NCBI GenBank assembly: GCA_022036555.1
Contig: CM039120.1
Coordinates: forward strand, 9,958,179-10,022,178
Origin: Microstegium vimineum
Lineage: Eukaryota; Streptophyta; Magnoliopsida; Poales; Poaceae
Direction: 5' to 3'
DNA length: 64,000 bases
A program made the translations under genes and the position numbers. Positions 55,404-64,000 of the stretch are shown here, piece after piece (position 1 is the stretch's first letter; the number at the start of each line of letters is the position of its first letter). The notes beneath the pieces were generated by a model. That model made no database searches. It saw only the letters and a program-made list of their open reading frames with translations, and had not been told where the DNA came from.

Positions 55404-58159
55404 CTACGGAGCTCCTGGAGCATCTAGAAGTGAACCATCCGTGGAGCGGGAGGGAAGATCGAACTGTGAGTAGTCTGGACTGTCATCACTGTCATCAGCT
55501 GCCTGGCCCTCTGAAGCTGCATCTGTCAGGGTAGCGGTCTGGGTAGGCTGAGCTGACTCCTCTTTCTCCCCCTGAGGCTCGGAAGAGGGAACATCCTGAG
55601 CTGGAGCCTCAGACGGTCCTGCCTCTGTAGTAGGAGCGGGGCGAGCCCGACGAGTGAACACACGAGGCGGGGGAGTAGAAGACACTGCCAGAGCAACTAG
55701 TGACACTGCTGCGACAAGCTCTGCTGGTGAGTCAGAGGTGGAGTGGATACTGCAACTGTAACTCCCTCATCCTGCTCACGTGTCTAGACTTGGGCCTCTA
55801 TGACAATTGTCTCAACTGCTATGGAAATAGCCTCTGTCTGAACTGCAGCTGGAGGAGTAGTAACTGTCTGCATAGACTGCTCAGGTGCGATCTCCGACGA
55901 GGCAACTGAAGAAAGGTAAGTGCCCATCGCCGAAGGATCCACCTCAACCTCTGGAGCTGGTGAGTCTAGCTGAGCTGCTCCGGGAGAGTCATCTCCTGTG
56001 ATCTCCATGTAGGAGGCTGAGAGGTCACGCGAGGCCTCTGTAATGGTGGTTCCCCGGATAGGTGTAAATCCTGTCTGAAGCTCACCGGGCGAAACTAACC
56101 AAGAGGACACCTGGGTCCTCGGAGACTGGCACTCTGGAGAAGCTGGTGCCTGGAAGGGAGGAGCAACTGGTGCCTGACTCTGCTGTCCTTCGGACGGTAA
56201 CGCTGGAGTCGGTACCACAACCACTGGAGTGTGCTATGCCGGCGAGGTGAACTGCTGCTGCTGCGAGACCCCAGGCAACTGAAGCTGAGGAGTGAAGGTC
56301 TGCCCGGAGCTGGAGCCTAGAAGACGCTTAAGTAGCATAGTTTGAGTCTTCTAAATCTCTATCTGCTGCAGCTAATAGGCCAAGAACTGGCGCTGAAACT
56401 CGTCCTGCCTGGCCTGAGTCTGGGCCTGAGCGCCCAACTGCTGCTCTTTGAGCCTCCGAACGTCTGCAGCCTGTCGCCTCTGCTCCTCCGCCTGGCGTGA
56501 CTGCTCCTCCTACATCCTCGAAAGGATGCTAAGTAAGGTAGCCTCTGAAGTGCTGGAACCTGGAGCTGGAGCTGCAACTGCACCTGACCCTCCTGCCTCA
56601 TGGTCATGAGACATCGGTGCGTACTCGTGAACTGGCTGATAGTCCTCATCTGAACTGTCTGAGTCGAGATCCGCTCTATAGACAGCCTCGGCGGCGGTGT
56701 CAATCTGAGCATCAAGATCCGCAAGCTCTGCCTGGGCGATCTGCTCAACTGTGGCGTCAGTGTCCTCTGCCGACTGAGGTGGCACACCTGCCTGTCTGGT
56801 GCCTGGTCGGTATGCTCTGCTGGGATGAGGCAGGTTCCCGTGAATGACCAACTGGCTCATCGAGTACACGGGGAACTCAGTAGCTGACCTGGTAAGAGTG
56901 ACACATAGAGATCCAGATCGAGTCGTGGCCACTACCAGGTATGAAATCCAATGTGCAAACTGTAGCTGCCAGTGTCCTCTGAACCCTACAGCTATGATGT
57001 CCTCTAGCTCGCTGACAATCAGATCCCATAGATCAAACTTTTCTTTCCAGATGATATGAGTGAGAAGCCATAGTTGTAGATGGGTAATGGTGTCCCGAGC
57101 TCCAATCCGAGGAAGAATGGTACGTCTGAGTACCTCGTGGAGAATCCGAGCAAGAGGAGTGAGATCTCTCGGTGTACGGCTCGAACCCTCTGTGAACGGC
57201 AGCTGAAAGCACGACCTCACGTAGTCTGTAGATGGCACTATCCCATCGTGAGGTCGGCGAGGGGCCTCCTGATCCCCATAGCACAAGCTGTGAATCCTCG
57301 TAGAGGAGGACTCTAAGTGAAAGAGCTCTCTGAACCGAACTGCTGAAACCCTGAAGTCACAGCCCTTAAAGCCAAAGTGAAAGAACTCGTGGTCAGGGGA
57401 GATCCACAGAGATGCGTAGAACTGATAGACCCAGTCCTTCTGATAAGCACCGAATTGTCCCATCAAATCAGTTAGGCCCTGAATATGCTGCAAGTGTTGG
57501 AGAATCTCTGGACCACCAACACCCTCTATATGAGCAGGTGGGCAAACTCTGTGAGCCCTAAGAGGAGCATCGGTCTCAACGTATGCTCTGTAGAAATCCT
57601 CGTGGATAGTGGTATAGAAATCACGTCTAGCACGGGGGTCCCTCTGAGTGGGAAACCAAGAATGAAAGTCTACGAAGCGGAGTAGCTAGACCTGCTTGGC
57701 TATTAGAACCCTGACCTGATGCCTCACTGGATCTAGTAGCTGAGGTCCGGGAGGACTAGGAGGAGCTCCAAAGCCTCTAGAATGTGTAACACTGCGACTC
57801 ATCAGCTCCCCAATCGAAGAGTGACCCGCGACCTCTGTCTGCTCAGTCTTGGGAACTGGCTCAGCCTCCTCTGGCTCAGTAGCCTCGGCGGGCTCTGTCT
57901 CTGGACGTGTAGGGGACTCACGACGCGCTCCACGGCGAGGCGAGAGCCTCAAGCCGGCGCGACATCCACCTCGCTCTGCTAGCTCTGCTGCCTCTGCTAC
58001 TGCAAGTGCTGCTACGGAGTCTAGATCCATAAGTGGCCTCTTGCGCTTCCGTGACACAACCTTCTGCTTACCCCTTCCTTGATCAGTGGGTGGACGCGGT
58101 GGAGGTGGAGGGTCACCACCACTACCGGGAACGGGGCCGACGTTCTTTGTCCTTGCCAT
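55404..58159 (-). pseudogene. Third ORF of copia element 2 in env position (plant transposon protein-like)
   Basis: About 918 codons in one frame from MARTKNVGPVPGSGGDPPPP to near 55784, then a shift to the frame ending LPSRSTDGSLLDAPGAP at 55404. The N-terminus is Pro-rich with a basic cluster (VSRKRKRP). The central globular part (about 57650-56870) reads DWVYQFYASLWISPDHEFFH, RVSAVRFRELFHLESS and LWLLTHIIWKEKFDLWDLIV, resembling the putative plant transposon protein family (Transposase_32-like). The C-terminal third is Gln/Ala/Ser/Pro-rich with a QQ coiled-coil part. Six in-frame stops are all TAG. No signal peptide or membrane span is evident, so an envelope role is not supported. Confidence 0.7.
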
Positions 58160-59654
58160 GATCTGATCACTGCAATCAAACCTCTGACGATCTGGTCAAA
58201 TCCAAAACGCAAACAAGAGTGGCTCGACGGCCCTGGACTGACACTCTCGAGGCTTTGCTTCATTCCGTACTCGCGGGCTTTGCCCCGAGTTCACTGTCAC
58301 TGTCTCTGACACGCTGACCCTGCTCGATTAGATAGATAGGGAATATAACCATAAGCATATATCTAGAGAAGAGTTGGTCTATATAGAAGCATGAAATAGA
58401 TAAGAAAAAATCAAACTGCCAACTGCCATCATACCTCTGACCAAGTGACGCAAGTAAAAAAAGAAAGGGAAAGAGCCTTGGTCAAATTTCACACTCCGCA
58501 GCCTTGGAGATCTAGGGAGGAACTCAAAGGAAACCTCGGAGAGAATCCGCGCAATCTGCTTGGCTAAAACGTGCAGAGCAGAAGGATTCACCGGCGAGTG
58601 GCGGTGGCGGCACTGGAGAGGAACCGCCGGCTAGGGTTGGCACAGCCCTGGGTGCGGTAGCGGCGGCGGCGAGGAAGAAAAGGCGCGGCTCTGGAGCGGC
58701 AACGGCGGCAGCGGCGCGGAGGAGGGAGCAGTTAGGGTTTTGAGAGAGTGGCGATGACGGTGCTGGGCGCGAGCTCTGGCGCGGTGGCGCTGGGTGGATG
58801 AATGGCGGCGACGCAGGGAGGGTGGGAGACGCGGTGGCAGCGAGAGCAGATGCGGCGGCAACGTACGGATGAACTGAAACCGACCGAGAGAAAGAAATAT
58901 GGGATTTAAAAAAAATTGCACCTTAAGTTCGCGACGGACACTCCGACGCGGAGTGACGGACGCTCCGTCGGACTGCGACAGACACTGCACAGCGTCCGAC
59001 GGGATCGTCCGTCGGTCTTCTAGTAGGGAATTTTTGAGGTGACCGACATTGAATGCGTCTGACGCTCTGCGATGGACGCTGGAGATCGTCCGTCGCCCCT
59101 CAATCAAGCTGCATTTTCTGTCCGGACGGTTGCGATGGACGCTGAGGTAAGAATGACGTAGCGTCCGTCGGAATCGTCCGTCGCCAAAATTTTAGAATTT
59201 TTTAATTTTTCTTTTTGTTTCTTTCTCCCAACCAAGTTCCAATCCAAATAAAATCCAAATAACACCTGATTAGACTTGATATGAGAACCATCTCTCAAAC
59301 TCTCCTTTTCAAATAGTTTGCCATAGTCTTAGATTTAATTTTAGCTCAAAATATTCGAATGGAACCTTGAAGGAGACATCAAATGGCCACAAGAGGGGTA
59401 TAGAAGTGACTTGAGCTTAGAATGCTCCCCCCTAAGTGGACGAACATAGAGGATGCTCAAACTTAACCGAAAAGGAATGACAAACAACACATGCACATGC
59501 AATGTATTTACAAGAATTTGAATCTAGGTTGCTTACAAGTTTAAAACATGATTTGGACTTCTTCACACGTTCAAGAACGGTTATTCCAACCATGTTAGCC
59601 AAGCCTATGTGCATTACTAAATTAAACATGTTAAATTACAAATGAATGCATGAT
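58160..59654 (-). other. Spacer between pol and ORF3, with LTR-type motif array
   Basis: 58930-59180 contains an array of GACGGACGCTCCGTCGG-type words like those in this element's LTR. 58600-58870 is GC-rich (GGCGGCGGCG-like). This interval could hold the promoter or splice signals for ORF3; none is identifiable with confidence. Confidence 0.5.
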
Positions 59655-62600
59655 TCACACAATCTCATTTTTAGTGAAGTTTGAGTGATCAAGCACATTC
59701 AACTCGCTTCTCAACTTACAAAAGGTTGTTTCATCGAGTGGTTTTGTGAAGATATCCGCCAATTGATCTTCGTTCTTAACTCCAACTAGTGTTATGTCTT
59801 TCCTAGCCACATGATCTCTAAGAAAGTGATGGCGAATATCTATGTGCTTGGTGCGAGAGTGTTGAACCGGGTTGTTAGCAAGCTTTACGGCACTTTCACT
59901 ATCACACAAAAGTGGAACATCTTTTAAAGCAATGTCGTAATCAAGAAGTGTTTGGGTCATGTATAAGATCTGTGCACAACTTGCTCCCATGGAAATGTAT
60001 TCCACCTCGGCGGTTGACAATGCCACACTGTTTTGCTTCTTTGAGGACCAAGAAACAAGTGATCTTCCTAGCATGTGGCACCCACCGGAGGTGCTCTTCC
60101 TATCAACCTTACACCCGACATAATCCGAATCGGAATAGCCAACTAGTTGGAAGGGAGCTCCTTTGGGATACCAAAGACCCATGCTAGGGGTGTGCCTTAT
60201 GTACCTAAGGATTCTTTTAACCGCACAAAGATGCAACTCCTTAGGGCTTGCTTGAAACCTAGCACACATACGCACACTAAACATGATATCCGGCCTAGAT
60301 GCGGTGAGGTAAAGTAAACTACCGATCATAGAACGATAGAGAGTTTGGTTAATCGGTTTACCTCCCTCATCGAGGTCGAGATGCCCATTAGTAGGCATTG
60401 GGGTCTTGATTGGCTTGCAATCCTCCATCTTGAACTTCTTAAGTAGATCATGAGTGTACTTTTCTTGAGAGATGAAGGTCCCTTCTCTCATTTGCTTCAC
60501 TTGGAAGCCAAGGAAGAAGGTTAGCTCGCCAATCATCGACATCTCGAACTCCTTGGACATCAATGCACAAAATTCCTTGCTATGATCTTGGTTTGTTGAC
60601 CCAAATATAATGTCATCGACATACACTTGGCAAACAAAGGTCTCTCCATCTAGCACCTTGGTGAAGAGTGTGGTATCCACTTTCCCGATCTTGAAACCCT
60701 TCTTGAGTAGGAAGTCCCTTAGCCTCTCATACCAGGCTCTTGGAGCTTGCTTCAATCCATAGAGTGCCTTGGACAACCTATACACATGATTAGGACAATT
60801 GGGGTCTTCAAACCCGGGAGGTTGTGAGACAAAAACAAGTTCATTGATGAAACCATTTAGAAAGGCACTCTTCACATCCATTTGAAAAAGTTTCATTTTA
60901 TGATGTGAAGCATATGCCAAAAGGATACGAATGGCTTCTAGTCTTGCAACCGGTGCAAAGGTCTCCCCAAAATCCAAGCCTTCAACTTGAGAGAACCCCT
61001 TTGCCACCAATCTTGCCTTGTTTCTCACAACCATGCCTTGATCATCTTGCTTGTTCCTAAACACCCACTTGGTGCCAATGATTCTTGCTCCTTTGGGCTT
61101 TTCTACTAGTGTCCACACTTCGTTCTGGGTGAAGTTGCTCAACTCTTCATGCATGGAGTTCACCCAATCCGGATCCGCAAGTGCATCCTCCACACTAGAA
61201 GGCTCAACAAATGAAACAAAAGAGTGATGTTCAACATAAGAAGAAAGTCTAGATCGAGTTGTTACCCCCCTTGATGGACTCCCTATGATGAGGTCATGTG
61301 GATGAGCTTGAAGCATAGGTGTTGATCTTCTATCAATCACTTGGGGAGGAGGTTGTGGTGCATCAACATCACTAGCTTGTGCCTCGGCTTGATCTTGTGG
61401 GATGAAGGTATCTTCTTGTGCTTCCCTCACTTGTTCTTCATCAACTTGAGGCGTGTGAGGTGGAGAGGGTACTTGATTTGCATCATCTTCAACTCCTTCC
61501 ACCTCTAGTGGGTTGATTTCACCAACAGGCATATTCTTCATAGCCTCCCTCAAGGGTTCATCACCTACATCATCAAGATTCTCATGCTCTTCTTGAGAGC
61601 CATTAGTTTCATCAAACTCCAAGTCATATGTTTCTTCAACTAGGCCGGAGGCTTTGTTAAATACTCGATATGCCTTGGATTTAAGAGAATAACCAAGTAA
61701 GAAACCAATGTCACATCTCCTTTGGAACTTGCCCAAGTGTTGGCGCTTCTTGTAGATGTACACTTTGCATCCAAACACTCGGAAGAAGGATATATCCAGT
61801 TTCTTCCCATTCACAAGCTCATAGGGGGTCTTCTTGAGAAGCCTTTGAACAAAGATCCGGTTGGCTGCATAGCATGCGGTGTTGATTGCTTCGGCCCAAA
61901 ACTTCTTGGGGGGTGTTGTATTCATCAAGCATTGATCTTGCAAGTGTGATTAGTGTCCGGTTCTTTCTCTCTACTACACCATTTTGTTGTGGGGTATAGG
62001 TGGCGGACACCTCATGCTTGATTCCAACTTCATCACAATAATTTTCAATCTTGGTGTTCACAAACTCGGTCCCATTGTCACTTCTTATCTTCTTGATCTT
62101 CACATGGCTCTAGTTGCAAACTTCTTGAATATTAATTGAGTCTCTCCCTTGTCATGAAGGAAGAACACCCAAGTGTACCTAGAGTAGTCATCAACTACTA
62201 CCAAGCAAAAGAGATTGCCACCAAGGCTAGCATAGGTGGTAGGTCCAAATAGATCCATGTGAAGTAGCTCTAGGACTCTTGAGGTTGACATGAAAGCTTT
62301 GGTGGGATGGGTGTTGGCCACTTGCTTGCCGGCTTGACATGCACTACACAACTTGTCCTTCTCAAACACCACATCCTTCACACCTCTAACCATCTCCTTC
62401 TTGACAAGTTTCTTCAAAGTTGACATTCCCACATGTGCTAATCTTCTATGCCATAGCCAACCCAAAGAGCTTTTGGAGAAAAGACATGTTTGCAAGCTTG
62501 CTTCATTCGAGGTGAAGTCCACTAGATAGAGATTGTTGTGCCTAAACCCTTTGAATATCAAGGATGAATCTTCAATCTTGGTCACAACTACCTCATTGGG

Positions 62601-62879
62601 GGTGAAGATACATTGGAACCTGAGATCACAAAGTTGATCAACCGAAAGCAAGTTGAAGCTCAAATATTGCACTAGCAAGACATTTGTTATTGATTGATCA
62701 TTGGAGATTGGCACTTTGCCTAGGCCTTGCACTTTGCCTTTTGATTTGTCCCCAAAAGTAATTTTGTCTTGCCCTTCACAATCTTCCTCGAGTGTGGTGA
62801 ACATCCGGGAGTCACCGGTCATATGTTGAGTGCATCCACTATCAATCACCCAATGACTTCCACCGGTCTTGTAGTTCAC
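59655..62879 (-). pseudogene. Copia element 2 pol: protease, integrase, reverse transcriptase, RNase H
   Basis: Protease HWVIDSGCTQHMTG (near 62845). GAG-pre-integrase WHRRLAHVGMSTLKK with CSACQAGKQ. Integrase DD35E residues in HMDLFGPTTY, IRSDNGTEF and NGVVERKNRT. RT FQMDVKSAFLNG and YVDDIIFGST. RNase H GYSDSDYVGCKVDRKSTSG and ADIFTKPLDETTFCKLRSEL, stop at 59655. Lesions: a small deletion near 62100 (after ATRAM) shifts frame inside integrase, and an extra base in a G6 run (61908-61913; C6 on the coding strand) shifts it again at FWAEAIN. The 762-codon stretch from 61943 is otherwise open. All catalytic residues are retained, so loss of function is recent. Confidence 0.95.
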
Positions 62880-62900
62880 CTACACACAAGCAACTTGAAG

Positions 62901-64000
62901 TTAAGCTTGTTGTTTGGGAACCCACACTTGGCGAGGTCCCATAGCCTTGTCCACCAACTCCTTAGCAACCCATAGCACTTTGGGCTTGTTCTTCATCTTA
63001 GGACCGATAAACACAACTAGGGGTCTACCCTTGGAGTCCTTGTTGATGATGAAGTGTGCATCATGAGCAAAAGGCCTTGTGTGCTTGGGCAAGCTCTTAC
63101 GAGGTGGAGTCTTGCATTGGAATTCAAAGTGACCCTCTTGACCACATTCAAAGCACTTCTTGGGCTTGGGCTTTGGTGTGTCATAGTTGTTCCTCATGGC
63201 CTTGTTCTTGTAGTAGTTCATTGCTTCCATCTTGACTTTAGCTTTCATGAGTTGGTTCTCCTTGAACCCAATACCGGACTTGTCGGTCTTCATGATAGTG
63301 TTCATCAAGAGCTCACTTTGAAGGTTGTGGCCCTTGGTGAACTTTTCCATTCCACTTGCTAACTTGATCTTCTCAACCTTGAGCTTTGCATTTTCCTCTT
63401 TGAGAGAGTTGATCAAGGTGATTGCATCTTTGTCATCTTGCTTGGCCGTGTTGATGGTGAAGGACTTGTTAGCCTTGAGGTTGATTAGCTCTTCCTTGAG
63501 CTTTGAGTTCTCTTGCCTCATCTTCACATAGTCATCATACTTTTCAGCCTCAACAACCTTCTTGCCCTTGCACTTAGCATTTTGCTCACTAGAAACTTCA
63601 TCAAGCAAGTCCTCACAAGAAGTAGCTATATGACACTTAACAATCGGGTTAATAACAACATATGTAGCAAGATCATTTGTAAGCAATTCGTTAGCTATCA
63701 CAAGTGTGCCATGTTCATTTCTAACTTGGTTGTAGTCATCTTTTAGCAAGTTGTATCTTGTATGGAGCTCTTGTGTTGACCTCTCAAGTTTATCATATTT
63801 CTCATTAGCTTGCTTGAGTGAGGCTTTGAGCTCCCTAGTGCTAGATAAGAGAGATTTGTTCTCAAGCTTCAAATCATCATTAGCACTAGACAAGTCATCA
63901 AGTTTAGCATGCAAGTTATCGTTGGCTTTCTCTAGTGTTTCACTTTTAGTTTTATACTTCCTAATGAGCTTAGTATATTTGTTGCAAATCACAATTAGCT
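62901..64000 (-). CDS. Copia element 2 gag, C-terminal part
   Basis: Open from beyond the window edge to TAA at 62903-62901. A long coiled coil (KTKSETLEKANDNLHAKLDD onward, heptads through about 63300) precedes the nucleocapsid knuckle CFECGQEGHFEFQC (CCHC, near 63145) and a basic tail ending GPRQVWVPKQQA. The coiled coil between capsid and knuckle is typical of SIRE-type gag. Downstream, in the same frame, seven codons including a TAG precede the protease (VNYKTGG). No lesion is visible in the part shown. Confidence 0.88.
   Translation of the reverse strand, partial: LIVICNKYTKLIRKYKTKSETLEKANDNLHAKLDDLSSANDDLKLENKSLLSSTRELKASLKQANEKYDKLERSTQELHTRYNLLKDDYNQVRNEHGTLVIANELLTNDLATYVVINPIVKCHIATSCEDLLDEVSSEQNAKCKGKKVVEAEKYDDYVKMRQENSKLKEELINLKANKSFTINTAKQDDKDAITLINSLKEENAKLKVEKIKLASGMEKFTKGHNLQSELLMNTIMKTDKSGIGFKENQLMKAKVKMEAMNYYKNKAMRNNYDTPKPKPKKCFECGQEGHFEFQCKTPPRKSLPKHTRPFAHDAHFIINKDSKGRPLVVFIGPKMKNKPKVLWVAKELVDKAMGPRQVWVPKQQA

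Larger units (their letters stand above)
53403..64000 (-). mobile_element. Copia element 2: reverse-oriented SIRE-like Ty1/copia with extra ORF, 5' end beyond window
   Basis: Reverse order: gag (from beyond 64000 to 62901), protease-integrase-RT-RNase H (62879-59655), spacer, a third ORF in the env position (58159-55404), polypurine tract (54928-54914), 3' LTR (54913-53403). It is inserted in the Ulp1 gene of a CACTA element; the left flank is GTTGT (53398-53402). Far better preserved than copia element 1, but with frameshifts in pol and stops in ORF3. Its LTR family also left the solo LTR at 14963. Confidence 0.93.

Noticed and set aside
56617..57316. Forward ORFs opposite ORF3
   Set aside because: Shadows of the reverse-strand ORF3.
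55404..58159. Envelope glycoprotein interpretation of the third ORF
   Set aside because: No signal peptide, membrane span or heptad fusion segment visible.

Overview
This is a repeat-dense stretch of a nuclear plant genome, almost certainly a grass and probably a panicoid. The evidence is nested LTR retrotransposons of the SIRE/Opie-like (Ty1/copia) and Tat-like (Ty3/gypsy) types, many Stowaway MITEs with CTCCCTCCGT-type ends, CACTA elements, a hAT element with perfect 8-bp target duplications, and exon-intron structure with GT-AG borders. I see no rRNA, convincing tRNA gene, CRISPR array or bacterial feature. Only one locus looks like an intact host gene: a single-exon C2H2 zinc-finger repressor at 44942-45373.

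Layout. 1-7310: 3' part of a Tat-type Ty3/gypsy element. Its integrase tail runs forward (1-561), followed by a 362-bp tandem duplication, then a six-exon antisense gene (5648 down to 1586) and a repeat-rich 3' region. 7311-18042: a reverse-oriented SIRE-like copia element with decayed gag-pol. Its 3' LTR is truncated against the gypsy element, and its 5' LTR is split by a solo LTR (14963-16437, TSD GATGG). 18043-20440: PIF/Harbinger remnant with a transposase fragment, a viroplasmin/RNase H1 N-terminal-like domain and a Tourist-like terminus. 20441-29000: mostly non-coding, with Stowaways, a 450-bp-arm inverted repeat (21788-22240 / 24599-25046), a Helitron-like 3' end and possible captured exons. 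28997-34699: hAT, CACTA-MITE, two Stowaways and a Tourist-like MITE. 34700-42346: a reverse-oriented non-coding gypsy derivative carrying two solo LTRs. 42347-44100: a chimeric junction region with a copied gene fragment, an LTR piece and a foldback. 44942-45373: zinc-finger gene. 47055-49540: a foldback MITE split by a 2.2-kb CACTA element that carries an unrecognised three-exon gene. 51596-53402: a CACTA element with a Ulp1-like protease gene, cut by the 3' LTR of a second reverse-oriented SIRE-like copia element (53403 to beyond 64000). That element has gag, pol and a third reading frame in the env position.

Nesting order can be read directly in several places: solo LTR inside the copia-1 LTR, copia 2 inside the Ulp1 CACTA, CACTA inside a MITE, and two solo LTRs inside the gypsy derivative. 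None of the retroelements is intact. The most interesting material is the spliced antisense gene, paired in-frame stops at the same gag/protease position in both copia elements, the all-TAG decay of the third ORF, an LTR block shared across otherwise divergent LTR families, and an unknown gene present twice in different transposon contexts.
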